Assembly: GCA_036023115.1 (NCBI GenBank)
Contig: JAYKKT010000088.1
Coordinates: 4,449,501-4,513,500, forward strand
Direction of reading: 5' to 3'
From: Brasenia schreberi
Lineage: Eukaryota; Streptophyta; Magnoliopsida; Nymphaeales; Cabombaceae
Length of the DNA stretch: 64,000 nucleotides
The notes under the pieces are model-generated. The model did no database searches. It saw only the letters and a list, made by a program, of their open reading frames with translations, and had not been told where the DNA came from. Shown piece after piece: positions 46,020 through 59,656 of the stretch. A program made the position numbers and the translations under genes. The first letter of the stretch is position 1; each line of letters begins with the position of its first letter.

Positions 46020-48248
46020 AACACATAAATACACTCACATATATATACATATGCAGCAACAATGAAGCCTTTTCCCGTACTAGATGGAGTCGCTACATGG
46101 ATTCTTTATTTCCGTAGAGTTTGATCGTGTGTAATGTTGACAGTTAACTCAACGGAAGCTAGATCATTCCTTAATGTGTTTTGAATCTCTTTAGCTTTTC
46201 CTCCGAACTACTTTGACTCTTGTAAATATAGGACGTGAAAATATTTCTCCTAATCATGGTATCCATCAGGTCCACTAACTTGTGAGTTCACCAATATTGG
46301 TATGAATCTTCCTATCTAAGCCCCACTTCCTTGCCCCTTGCATCCATTCATACGGAAAATATAAAAACCTTATCTACTTTAATATTAGTATTAATCTTCT
46401 TATTTAAGACTAGCTTACTTACTCCTTGCATCCGTTCATGCTGAAAATGTAAAGACCCTATATGTTATTTGCTTACTATGTTTGGATGGCAATATAACTA
46501 GACTAGCTTCTTTATTACACAATCTATAATGTGAGAACCTTCTCTGGAATTAATTCACTGCATCAAGGTGAAGACTTAGAGCCTTGCTTAAACTTCATTG
46601 TGTTGAGGCCGTGCAGTCATCATTAAGAGAGGATGCCCAATCAAATGCTTATAATATCTAGGGTCCATATAGTAAATCCGATAAAGTTTTATGCTGATTT
46701 GCCGAAATCATGATGCAACACTCCTCCTTTCTTATTTGAGCTTGGGACCGACATACATACACACATAGAGAGAGAATGGTATTGATAGATTTGGTTAATC
46801 AAGTTCTACAACTACTCTTGAGGTTAGCCATATTCTTCCGATGGAAAAAAACAACATTTTCACTCTTTATATTATTGAGGTTGTGGACAGTAAGACTTGT
46901 GAAGCTTCCAGAAAACACCACTTGAGATTGCATCTAAGATGTGATATTCAAGAATAGGAAAGATAAGATGCAAAATTTAGTTCGACATAACAAAGAAATA
47001 TGTGACAACAGCTCACACAAGAAAATCAACAACAACAACTAAGCCTTTTCTCATACTAGATGGTGTTAGCTATATGGATTCTTTCTTTTCATAGAGCTCG
47101 ATCGTGTGCCATGCTAACAGTGAACTTAACATAAACTGCAAGCATATCTAAAAACAGATAATAAAACATAATTGCATTAGCCAAAAAAAATTGAGAAGCT
47201 TAAAGCATAAAAATAATCAGTATGACAGAAAAGGCATATCGTTTTCAATCTGAAAATGAGATTGAACTTCTTCAAAAACAATGGCAAAAGAATAGCAGAA
47301 CAAAGTGTCGCAAAGCATGAAATCAACAAACTGTACTAATTCAAATCATGGTGTCTCGATGTCGTGCCATAGAAACACAAAAGTAGCCAATATGTTGCTA
47401 GACAAGACTGTAAAAACTGCAGCAAGATTGCCAAGAACCAAGCACCAAGATTTTCACAAAGGCAAAAGATAGCCCAAGATTCAAAGAGGAATTATCTCAG
47501 AAGAAATTAAGTTACAAATCCTTAAAAAGAAGTTACACCCAAACAAGGCACACACACGCTGTTGGAACACACAACCACACATGCATACATACACAAGTAA
47601 GACACTAAATATCAGAGCAGGAGCAAGAGATGGTCTTCCACACTGTTAAAGAAATACATACATATTATATATATACATACATATATGTATATACATGTGT
47701 ATATGTATATAAGAGTGGGAATAAGAGACGAGTCTAACAGCCATGCTGTTGGTCAGACTTGGTAACCACTAGGCCAGCTAGTTGTTGGATAATGGCCAGC
47801 TCTATTTAGCTGTTAATGACTAGTTGAGATATCCGTCAGCTACAGCTAGTCCAGCTAACCGTTAAGACCAAACTGGTTTCAAAATAACATAAATAAAAAC
47901 AAAACTGACACTTATCTCACTAAGCTGAGATTGACGGCATCCATTCTTAGTCGCCATTGCACTCTATATTGTGATATATTAGAATATAATTCAAAAAAAG
48001 CAAGAGGAACAATTTATGTAAGCAGGAGGCAAAATTTAGAATTCTAAGGAAGAAAAAGACAGGAGCTCATCATCGGGACAATGCGAAGTTGCTAAAACAT
48101 TAGCGATGCCAAACACAAGTCTATCCCAAGATAGGAAAAATTTGCAAACAACAAATTCATATGATAGGCAGAAACTACCCACTTGCTGGTATCCAAGCCC
48201 ACCTCTGTCCAATTGTCCTCTTCTAGAAGAACAACAGCAACCGCCCAT
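42482..48248 (-). CDS. RING-H2 E3 ubiquitin ligase (RHB1A-like), four exons
   Basis: Exons 48248-48183, 45624-45291, 43278-43169 and 42514-42482 splice in frame (donors GTGGGT, GTATTA, GTTTGT; each acceptor ends CAG) to give 180 aa. The N-terminus [10 protein letters not shown] carries Gly2 for myristoylation and Cys4-6 for palmitoylation, typical of the RHB1A group of small plant RING proteins, so membrane anchoring is likely. Exon 2 is an acidic linker ending [12 protein letters not shown]. Exon 3 completes a RING-H2 domain with C-x2-C-x14-C-x-H-x2-H-x2-C-x10-C-x2-C spacing (ligand motifs [17 protein letters not shown]). Exon 4 adds only ten residues ([10 protein letters not shown]). The usual Pro between the last two ligands (CPVC) is Ala. 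The domain should recruit an E2 for ubiquitin transfer. Substrate is unknown. Exon 1's donor is the least certain boundary. Confidence 0.88.
43521..44417 (-). mobile_element. 5'-truncated RTE-like LINE in RING intron 2, 10-bp target duplication
   Basis: The insert is flanked by CATACTGTAT (43511-43520 and 44418-44427). An intact 274-codon frame (44373-43549) covers the end of the reverse transcriptase and the C-terminal region (for example [37 protein letters not shown]). The catalytic FADD block reads FANN, so both Asp are changed to Asn and the enzyme would be dead. The 3' end finishes with the GTTGTTG tail shared by the other copies. Orientation is the same as the host gene. Confidence 0.92.
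44440..45115. repeat. Compound satellite: (GTAT)n-(GGAT)n-(GTAT)n-(TA)n
   Basis: GTAT/GTGT-type repeats (44440-44667) lead into about 46 uninterrupted GGAT units (44668-44852), one interruption, four to five more units (to 44872), then GTAT-type sequence and a 44-bp TA run (about 45069-45112). It lies in RING intron 2, directly upstream (gene sense) of the LINE. Frames through it (MDGW, HPSI repeats) are artefacts. Confidence 0.97.
45975..46014. repeat. (AC)n microsatellite
   Basis: About 40 bp of AC dinucleotide in intron 1 of the RING gene, beside a LINE fragment. Confidence 0.95.
46054..46175 (-). mobile_element. RTE-like LINE 3' fragment in RING intron 1
   Basis: Minus-strand copy of the shared LINE 3' end (plus strand: AGCCTTTTCCCGTACTAGAT ... 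GACAGTTAACTCAAC). It is more diverged than the 43.5-kb copy. The 5' limit and target duplication are not clear. Confidence 0.8.
47028..47142 (-). mobile_element. RTE-like LINE 3' fragment in RING intron 1
   Basis: The plus strand reads CAACAACAACAACTAAGCC followed by TTTTCTCATACTAGATGG and the TGCCATGCTAACAGTGAAC block shared with the other copies. No target duplication was resolved. Confidence 0.82.
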
Positions 48249-49651
48249 TATCTATGGATTTGATCTCAACCAACAAATTGCTCCTTCATCGAGCTGTTTA
48301 AGAACCTATACCATAACAGAGGAAAAGGAAAAGACTCTCCAATTAATTGACAGTGAACGACATTGAAATGTTGGTTCTTCCCGTTCCACATAACATGTTA
48401 CGACTATTGAAATTCTCTAAGTTTAGAAAGACTCGATGTCGGGAAATACACAATCGCACATGAGTTGCAATATCTGAGCACGCCATGTCACATCGAATAA
48501 ATTAAAATTTTGGAGTAAGCATAAAGTTTAGTCCTTTTAATGTTAACCACATAAAATACCTGCTTCATACATACAATAAGCATCACAAACTCATTTCACC
48601 CCCGATTCGTGCATACATAAATATCAGAAACTCACAGCCCCCGTTTCATGTATACATAAACATCACAAAAACGCCCCCATTTGAGAAAATGATTACATCG
48701 AGTTCACAAAAAGGAGAGAGAAAATTAAACATTAAAATCATCGAAATTACTTTGCCTCCTCCAAAAACTCTTCACAATTTCGTGTATTTTAAACAAGATA
48801 GGCGGCAAAACTTTGACAACCGGCAGAGTGAAAATTGAAAAACTAAGCTAATTCACCAACAAAATTATTAACTCGAAGCCACAACGATCAGAAACGACAA
48901 ACAAACAATGGAAACTCAATAAAAAAAAAAAAAGGATGCAATTCAACAACCGATGATAAGTTCAAAAACAAAAGGACTAACAATTTCTTAGCAACTCATA
49001 CCAAAATTTCAAAACCACGAAGAAGAGTTCCGGAAGGGAATGATCAAATCAAACGTTATAACTGCGATCAATTCATCAAATGATTTCCTCATCGGAGAAT
49101 CCCATGGCGCTGGGGTTAGGGTTTTTACAAGGAAGACGCCACCGGAATAAGCCAGAAACAGATGGCGTCCCCTTCCATTCCCTCCCGTCCCAGCGCACCT
49201 GTCAAAGTACCAGCTAAATACATCACAACACCCCTATTTTTATCATTTCAGGATAATCTCTAAATAAATAGAATATTACCTCTGACAACTTTTCGAAAAA
49301 CTTACTTTCCATCGGAGCATTTTGTTTAATGGGAAACCTTTCTGGTAACTAAGATCCGAGTCATCCAAGGCTTTATGAAGCTTGGCAACTCAAACCATTT
49401 TTTCAATCTTTCATCTTTTGTGAGTTTCTTAATTGCACCATTATCAGGTCATCCAAGTAACTATTGACATTAAATCATGGGCATTGCTAGTATATATGTG
49501 TATGTGCGCGCCTGCATGTGCGTAAACTGGTTCTTATACGGTGTTAAAAAGCATGTCCTTCCTTTGTTTTTTTTAACATAATTATGATTTAAAATTTTAT
49601 AAATAAAGAAGAAGCATAGTACAAGTAGTAAGACTGCATAAATCAATCACT

Positions 49652-49689
<38 letters not shown>

Positions 49690-49711
49690 ACCCGATCATG
49701 TTCAACTCTTA
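48249..49711 (-). promoter_or_regulatory. 5' flank and probable 5' UTR/promoter of the RING gene
   Basis: No other gene recognised. A telo-box AAACCCTAA (minus strand, 49124-49116) lies in a locally GC-rich patch (49100-49200); this element is frequent near plant transcription starts. The patch is about 870 bp upstream of the ATG, so a leader intron is possible. Confidence 0.35.
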
Positions 49712-49917
49712 GAAGCCTACTAACTCCGTTTTGATGACATAAGCATAATTGAAAACTTTTATGGATTTTTAGAAAAACGATTTGTAATGTTAGTACACAT
49801 ACTTCAAAAAAAAACAGTGAAGCCTACTCATTCCGTTTTGATGACATAAGTATAATTAAAAACTTTTATGGATTTTTAGAAAAAAGAATTGTAATGTTCA
49901 CATACTTCAAAAAAAAC
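49712..49917. repeat. ~105-bp tandem duplication
   Basis: The unit starting GAAGCCTACT at 49712 recurs at 49819, sharing CCGTTTTGATGACATAAG and AAAACTTTTATGG blocks with small indels. A (TA)n run precedes it (about 49658-49685). Confidence 0.88.
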
Positions 49918-50038
49918 CGTCGTAGGTATGAGTGAACAACTACAGTAGTAAGGGGGGTCCAATAAATCAATATATATATATATATGTGTGTGTGTGTGTA
50001 AAACAGTATCTTAAACAACTCTGCACTTTTTATTTTTA

Positions 50039-50581
50039 CTAGACATGTTTGGTTCCGGATTACCTAGAACCAGGAACTGTAACTGAACTGTACAGTGGAT
50101 GGTTCTTGTTTTATGATGGTTCCAGTTTCATGACAGTTCTGAATCTGTTTTAGGATTTAGTTTTGGATCTGGTTATGAGTAGATTCAGATCCAGTTTTAT
50201 GGTTTTGAATCCAGTTATAAAGTGATTCTGAATCCAGATTATAAATGGTTTCAAATTCTGTTTTGCGATGATTTTGGATCCAGATTCGGTTTAGTTGTAA
50301 AACTATTAAATAATTTAAACTAATATAAGAGTTTAAGACTATAAGCTATATAAGATTATATAAGTTTATAATTATAAGTATTAGTGTATAATGTATTATA
50401 TTATACATACATGATACATATATTATATGAAAAAAAGGTATAGTTGCATTATATAAATTTTTATATATAAATTATAACTTATAAGTATTATATTTATTAA
50501 TTAATTTATATATACATCACATATTACATCACAAATTATATTTACACTATGTGGTAGACTAGTAGTAATGTAACTATATAA

Positions 50582-50666
<85 letters not shown>

Positions 50667-51707
50667 ATGTAATAATGTAATTATTATCTAAGTGTATAGC
50701 ATATTACATATATATATATATACGATATATGTAATATTTTATATAGTACAACTATATAAGTATTGTATTATATATATAATAGTACAATGTTAAACTAAAG
50801 TTATAATATTATAAAATATAATACAATATATATGATTTCATATACGATACAATATATATATATAATAAGATGCAATTTATATAACTATAGGGTTATAAGT
50901 TAGAACAACGTTCATATAATATATTATCGCTTGCATTAAATACTTACTCTACACAAAGAGTTGAGACTAAAACAACAAAAACATCCTTAGTAATTAAAGA
51001 TTAAATTAGATAAATAAATTAAATAATAAATTATGTTTTTGTTGTCCCAACCTCAACAATTTACTTATTTAATTTTATCTTATATGAATTTGTATATATA
51101 TTGTATTATATTTTATAATATTATGACTTCATTTTAACGGCATACTATTACATATGTATAACATAATACTTTTATAGTTATAGTGTACATGTAATTTGTA
51201 ATGTAATATTAAATATATATAAATTAATAAATGTAATATTTTTAAGTTATATATAAAACTTATATAATATAAATATTTTTTTAATGTAATATATGTATAA
51301 TATAATATATTATATACTAATACTTATAGTTATAAATTTATCCAGTCTTATATAACTAATAGTCTTAGACTCTTATAAATAGTTAAAAATTTTATATTTA
51401 TATAACTAATATGGATATGGAACCGCTACGAAATTGAAGCCGAAACCATTAAAAAACGGATTTGGAACTGCTTCCAAACCGGATTCAAAACTATAAAAAC
51501 TGAGTCCGGATCCACCCAAAACTTGATTTAGAACCGTCATGAAACCAGAACTGGATTCGGAACCATCATAAATCCAGAACTGAAATTGTCAAACTCGGAA
51601 TAAGAATCATCCAAAACGGGATTGAAAATCGTTATGAAACCAAATTTGAAATTGGCGGTTTGATTTGAAAGCAATGACAGTTATGAAACCGAACCGGCCA
51701 TGTCTAG
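50039..51707. mobile_element. Terminal-inverted-repeat element with GGTTC/GAACC-word ends
   Basis: The element begins CTAGACATG at 50039 and ends CATGTCTAG at 51707. About 260-300 bp at each end is built of degenerate words (GGTTCCGGATT, GATTCAGATCCAG; inverted as GAACCG, CCGGATTC), and the core is an AT-rich 1.1 kb. The TAGACATG-type ends and lack of coding content suggest a non-autonomous DNA transposon, possibly hAT-related. An 8-bp target duplication is not evident. Confidence 0.6.
50583..50663. repeat. (TA)n microsatellite
   Basis: About 80 bp of TA dinucleotide within the AT-rich core of the terminal-inverted-repeat element. Confidence 0.97.
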
Positions 51708-52022
51708 CTTTTCGGGTATAAATATTTTTTTAATTAAAAAGCTCTTAGAAAAATTAAAGATAAGGTTATTATATTTATGCTTTCTAAAAGCAATGATTGA
51801 ACACATTCCTCTCTCTATAGAGTGAGAGAGAAACTTAGAGATGCTATATACTATCTCGTACTAGACTCTATTAAACAATTACGAACGACACAAATCCATC
51901 AACATCAATAGAGGATTGGAGGTCATTTAATGGGTGCATTAAATACTACGCATTGATCGTCACCATCTTATGAAATGCAGACATTGATGATGACAGACAG
52001 ACTCGCATGAGTTTCTCCCTCC

Positions 52023-52075
<53 letters not shown>

Positions 52076-52396
52076 ATTCTCTCTCTATATATATAGTTTG
52101 TTATTTGATATGATCTCCAAAATGCGTGTAAATAGTCTATTCTTTCCTTATGTTAATGTATCTATAAGGTTATTTCAAAATGCAATCTACTGTTTTATTT
52201 TTAAGTGGAGTTCGCTCACCAATATATATATATGAGTGTGAGTGTGAGTGTGAGTGTGAGTGTGAGTGTGTGCTCGTGCAAAGAGAGAGTTCTTGCACAC
52301 CTTTGACACAGTGCACTAAATGAATTTTCTCCTATATACATTACTCCCTACAGATATACATATATAAAGAGAGTAATGTGTCTTCTTATGTGAGTG

Positions 52397-52444
<48 letters not shown>

Positions 52445-53805
52445 CGACCACTTACACTATGCACGCAGTGGATTCTCCCTTCTTGCAGGCATTCATCAAC
52501 ATCTAAATGTGTTCTCATTCATACATACTTTAGGATTTCTTTTTCCTCTTAATTGGCATTTATGCACATGTTTTCAATCGACATAGCTAGAGGAAGATTA
52601 CAATGTAGACTCTGATTTCCTACTCTTAAAGTTGGGATGGTGACTGTGAAGACGAGCAGGTTTTACAAATAAAGCTGAAACGCAACACAGGTTTTACAAA
52701 TCCTCTTCGGAAAGAACTTGATGAGAAATCATTCAGCAAAAACGCTTTCTTTCATCATGGAAATTCATCTAAGTTTTCTAAACATATAACAAGTAATTTT
52801 CAAGCACTTCATCTGAAGTTAAGTGTAAAATAGCTAAATCGTGATCTTATATCGTAAAATCTTACTGAGTTTACAATTATAAGGACGCCAACAAAGCCTT
52901 CTTCCTTCTCACTACCACTCCCTCTCACTTGACAAAATTGGCAATTGCCTTGAAAACTCCACCAGTTTGATGCTAACAACTTTAATCTAAGATATAATTG
53001 TAGAAAGCTTATATGTTGCTTTAGATGCCTTTGGGAGTGTTTGATTATGCGGCTTGGACTCATGGAACTGGAACTGAAGGTGCAATTTACCTTGTAATCA
53101 AACACGAGCCTTCATAAATAATCTCGCTTTTTACTCGGTTATGAAATCCACTTTTAGAACTGAGCCTGCAGTCATAGTTGTGTGGACCCAGCCTCATAAT
53201 CAGACACCCTTGAAGGACTTATTGGGCACCTAGTTTCCAGTCTTTGAACACCTTCCTGAAGCATTTGAGCACCTTGTTTCCAGCTTTTGCCGACTGTGCT
53301 TTTTTCTGATAAGGAAAACAAACGGTGCGTACATATGTTTAGGTATTAGTTGCTGAAGATCTTTTATATCATTTTAATTATACTTTTCCATGCAGCTTTG
53401 TCGAAGAAATTTCCCCTAACACCCTCGTACAATTGCATCAAACAAGCAACACAGCAAACAGATTTTCTAATCAGCAATTGACCTTCAACTGTCTGAAGCT
53501 TGCACAGACAAAATTCTTTCGCGGTGATGAATCAATATTCCAATTCTCCGACGTTTGAATCAGGTGCAGATCTCAGCAGAGACATCTGCGATACTCATGA
53601 CCACAACATTTCAGATCCTCAGCTTCTGAAGCATAAAAACCAAGAAAGCCAAGGGAGGAATCGGAACCTTTACAACCTTGAGGACCAAAGTGAACCCTTT
53701 GCAGGATAAGCATCAACGAACCATAACGACCAATTCCTTTGAAAAGAAACTGGGATTCCCAGGCAGTTTACGAGGAATAACTATAAATTGCCGGCGTCCA
53801 CTATC
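51708..53805. other. Intergenic with many microsatellites
   Basis: It contains (CT)n(AT)n at about 52018-52071, GAGTGT hexanucleotide repeats at about 52234-52269 and (AT)n(AG)n at about 52398-52443. The 98-codon minus frame 52809-53105 and the plus frame 53500-53709 match no known family. The part nearest 53805 is probably 3' UTR of the ARID gene. Confidence 0.45.
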
Positions 53806-56800
53806 TCAGAGATCACATTGCATGTCCACGACACAGGATATAGAAGTCTGTGCAGCTAAATCATCATGGACTAGGCCAAAGTCATATTCGTCATCATCAC
53901 TATCAGTGTCACCTGGGGTCACCCGATTCTGAAAACTTCGTCGGCGGAGAACGAAAACATTAAAATAGTAGCTCACTAAACTACTTTTACTCTTGGTAGG
54001 AAGAAATATATACGCTTCATTCCAGAAATCTTTTCCCTCTGATGAGTGGTTCAATCTGACTATGGTTTTAAATATCTGTTCATCATGAAGGGACCATGAA
54101 ACCGAAACTTCTTCGCCCATTTCATCAAATCTCCAGCCATAGAATGCCGAACCAAGTTCGTTTCTCAGTCTCAACCGGACCTCGCATATGTGACGTTTGA
54201 TGCATCCTACTGAACCAGGTAAGGAGCAGGTGCATGACGACGACCTACCTTTTCCAATCTGGTCATCAGTTGGTGGTGAATTAGAGGAACCTGAAGAAGG
54301 CCAAGATTGAGATCCAAGCCATTTTGAGTCGTCCACGGTGTCAGAAACCGAAGATTTGCGTGCAACACCAGACCACTCTGGAACACGTGCTTGAAATTCC
54401 AAGCCAATCGATATCTGCAATCTTGGAAAGTGATCTTTAAAGTAGGAACCATCAATGATTTCAGGGGTGCGAGAAAGAGAAGGCTTTGCAGACTGAGGCT
54501 TGGCCTTCTGAGTTGAGATTGAGCAAGTTCGAGGAGGACAGCAGTTGAGGGAAACAAGGCGTTGACTGCTTCGTACTTTCTCTCCAGCCTGTTGTGAGCT
54601 GCCATCTGTATCTTCATAAAGCGAGGGATGAACCCTCTGCTTCTTCTGACAAGAGAAGGGAAAAAAGTATACTTTTTGTGATCGAGAATAGAGGATAAAA
54701 GATGCTAGAATGGAATGCTTGATCCCACTCGTGTCGCTAAGAAGATACTGACAAACGACAGTCACAAAAACAATACTAAATGGAGTTCATGTTACGATTA
54801 CAATGAGTAACAGCTGCCATTACCAAGTATTTATGGTTATCTTTCTTAAAGATGCAACAAGTACCTATTTTAATAAGCACCCTCAGTTTTAGTCAAAATA
54901 TGGTACAATTGTCTCTTTCGTCTTTAATCTACTATGTCAAAAGTCCTTTGTTAAGGTCTCTCTCCACAATTTCAAATTCCTGTTAACCCTCCTTCCCTTG
55001 TGTCATCTACTATATATGAGATGCACCAAGACACTTCATCCTTAACGTGCTTTCTTGGTTCATCTGCAACAAAAAAGAAGGGAGATTTTGACTCCCACTT
55101 TAATCCAATATTAATATCATAAAAATCAGTTATTTCCTCATGAGCTCAAATATAGGCTGTTGCTCCATCGCACGTGTTCATCGTCAAGTTGAATAATATA
55201 AAAGATACTCCCTTCTCTAAGGTTCTATATACAATATCTCCCATACCATGTCATAGGCTTTAAATTAACAAACGCTACATGAAGGTTTTTCTTTTTGGCC
55301 CTAAGGTGTATCGTTAGACATCTGTTAAAAATAAAAGATTTCAAAAGAAGATCTCTTGACACAAATCTAAATTAGTTCTTATTATACAACATGCAAGTCT
55401 TGACGACCTTTTCCTAATAACTTGTTTTCAGAATTTGTTAGTACGAATTACTAACTTGATATCGATATCCTCACAGTTTTTGGGCATCTCCATTGTTTTG
55501 TATATGGATATAATGTACTCATCATTCACGCATCAGATTTGCTCTTCCACACGAATGATATCTGTGTCTCCCAACATTATTCAAAGGGTCATCTCACCCA
55601 CTGACTCACCAGACTTGATAAGTTTAAGAGTTTATTTCACTTCCATCCCTAAATGTGCTGGTGGATAACATGATTTGTGTGTATCCTTGAGGGGTAGGCT
55701 CTCTTAAGATAACAACACTTGTATCCTCATTTAAACTTACAAAAACAATTCTTTGGTCCTGCCTTATATCCTTGTTTGTCACTAGTGCCTTTTTTTTTTC
55801 CTTGATGCATTTGACTTGAGCAATGCTTTAGTTCGCTGTTCTCTGTAGGTATCTGGAAAACATTGCTTTAACCTTCTTTTATATGAAGCACTTTTATACA
55901 ATGATCCACAATAAACTCCGCAACAGAATGTGATTTGCATCTTCTCTTTGCAGGTAACACTAGCAACCAGGAGCTACTAGTTTAAAATGTTTTGATTTGA
56001 AAAGAAAAAGATACTGATAGAGGAGCAGTACATTGAAAAGACAATATTTGCAATAATCAAACAGATTCAAAAAACATAATAAAGAAGAGAATATTAAAAG
56101 TTTAAGAAAGAAAGAGTTAGCTAATTTGGAAAAGGAAGCCAAGAGAAAATCCTCAAAAGATGATGCTGTTGATGAGTCGTTTATCCACAACTTCCGTACC
56201 ATCTTAATCTTTTCACACATAATTGCAAGAGGCGAGAGGAAGTAGTATAGTCTTAATATTTACTCCTTTCCAGATGGTACAGTGCATAATTCTCGTTGTT
56301 AGAAAATGATAAGACGATTTGTAAATGTCTATAATCTCTGATGTATTATTATGAGCCAAGGCCTATCATAAGCAATGTTAAAGGACGGGAAGGCACTATC
56401 TTAAAAAGTGGAAACAAGAGTAACAATAACCTAAAAAGTACTACTGGTAACACTAGTAATAATAGCAAGATGTATGAGAATATGAAACATGAAACACCTT
56501 ATAACCATCACAATTCTGGATCTGAACCATCATATCTATCCTTCACATGTATCCTGATCTGATCTGGATATGGACCCACATACCCACATCAAATACCATA
56601 TGTTTGCAGAAAAAAATGGACAACAACCCCGTCCTGCACGTGTCCAGTATGGAGGCTGAATTAGTTCATTGCAAATGGGAATTTTACAAATTAACAGATT
56701 CTATAAGCAACTCTCCCATCTCAAGGAATGCACATATAAAAGATACCTCTATACTTAAATGTTTCTAAAAGTATAGATGAAAGCACCACCCTCAACAAAC

Positions 56801-57955
56801 TGTTCTTTCTTAACACCACATAAGTCAACTCGCAGCTACAAATTCGTTCCAGAAAATCCAGACAGAAAAAAAATCCTTTCTGAATTGCACCAATTTTATC
56901 CTTCAAAAGCCAATAAATGGAGAGAAAAGAAAGCATTAAATACCATCGGAGTTAAAAGTCCAATTACAACATCACAAGTCAACAATCTAGTCACGTAATT
57001 CATAGAAGAACATCAACTTCAGTCATTACTAACATCTCCACAAATAAAGATTACACAGATTGGAACCAAGCACCAAGACACCAACAGTTAAAACACCAAA
57101 AACTTAGTCAGTCGAGTCAAAACAAACAACCAGCAGCAGAAACAGTAAAAAACGAGCCTTCCTTAAAATCACCTGGATATAACGATCAGAACGCGTACAA
57201 GAATATTTCCGTCCGCGAAACATAGCTTCTCGAGCCGCGAGGGTGCGAGCCCAGCATTTCTCCACTAGATAATCTTCCATGGCCGAACCGTCCACACCCC
57301 TCCCTCTCCCCGGATCACATGGGTTCACAGCTATCACCTTCAACCAATTCAACAACCCCACTAACGATTCCTGCTTCCTCTTACGGAACGACGCACCCTC
57401 GCGCGAGACCCTCGTCCGACAATCCGCATGCCCCCCACCGTCATCGACCGCAACGTAAATAACAGAATCTATATCCTTCTTCATATGACACTCCTTCAGT
57501 ACACTCTCTCCATCCGTAAGATCAATGACGATCACCCCTTCACCCAAACATGACTCAATCGACGATAATCCAGCCTTCTGGACGTCGTCGTCGTGAATCT
57601 CGCCGGTCCTCTGTACGGAATACCGATCGATTCCGCTCAAGTATTGACTGTAGACGGATTTCAGAGGCTGCCCACATCGCGGCTCGAAGCCGAGCTCCTG
57701 CGCGACGGAAGCCCACATACCATCGCCAGCGATGGAGTCGTATCCGCCGTGGTTCCGCACGGTTACGGACATCTTGAACAAGTCGACCGACCTGCAGTCG
57801 CCGAGAAGCACCGCCAGTGGCCTCGGCTCATTGAAGGAAGAAGCGAGCATCTGGTCGAAGACAGAGCGGAGCTGATCCGTGTACGCAGTGTTCTCCTTCG
57901 ACCGAACGCCGGTTACTCGCAGATTGTGGGAGATTGGTAGTCGGGGGCTGACCAT
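53806..57955 (-). CDS. ARID-ELM2-SANT domain chromatin protein, two exons
   Basis: Exons 57955-57173 and 54645-53806 join phase 0 (donor CAG|GTGATT, acceptor TTGTCAG|AAG) to give 540 aa; Arabidopsis ARID/ELM2 proteins are about 560. An ARID DNA-binding domain spans about residues 28-112 (VDLFKMSVTVRNHGGYDSI, MWASVAQELGF). An ELM2-type segment starts near 336 (ISIGLEFQARVPEWSG), with a Cys-rich SCTCSLPGSVGCIKRH block near 398. A SANT-like helix set at about 440-500 includes SLVSYYFNVFVLRRRSFQNR. An acidic tail (DTDSDDDEYDFG) follows. This architecture marks plant nuclear proteins thought to act with histone-modifying complexes. The start is uncertain: ATG 57955 is in frame but in weak context, and a stronger ATG at 57962 is out of frame. 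The intron (54646-57172) holds a LINE fragment. Confidence 0.9.
54930..55400 (-). mobile_element. Decayed RTE-like LINE reverse transcriptase fragment in the ARID intron
   Basis: The minus strand decodes in pieces to LINE RT motifs (for example HVAFVNLK, then a DGATAYI and HEEITDFYDINIGL stretch, then VKDEVSWC) broken by stops. Plus-strand words CACCAAGACACTTCATCCTTAACGTGCTTT-like match the 44320-44350 region of the better copy. It covers RT sequence further 5' than the other copies. Ends are approximate. Confidence 0.65.
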
Positions 57956-57962
57956 CCGCCAT
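57828..57962 (-). other. Overlapping out-of-frame ORF at the ARID gene start
   Basis: The ATG at 57962 has a favourable context (A at -3, G at +4) and opens 44 codons (MADGQPPTTNLPQS...) ending at 57828, overlapping the ARID frame by 128 bases. The ARID frame's own ATG lies seven bases downstream. This could be an upstream ORF that limits translation, or a sign of a base error near the start. Confidence 0.6.
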
Positions 57963-58047
57963 TGTGGAATCCCCCAAAACCAAAGAAATGGCGTATCGGG
58001 GATTTTCAGAATTCAAACGGAAGAGAGAATATAGATATAGATATAGA

Positions 58048-59656
<1,609 letters not shown>

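Noticed and set aside
52809..53105. 98-codon minus-strand frame downstream of the ARID gene
   Set aside because: No known motif, no splice context with the ARID exons, and the ARID stop codon at 53806 lies upstream of it.
57550..57940. Plus-strand frames across the ARID exon
   Set aside because: Antisense shadows of a GC-rich coding exon.
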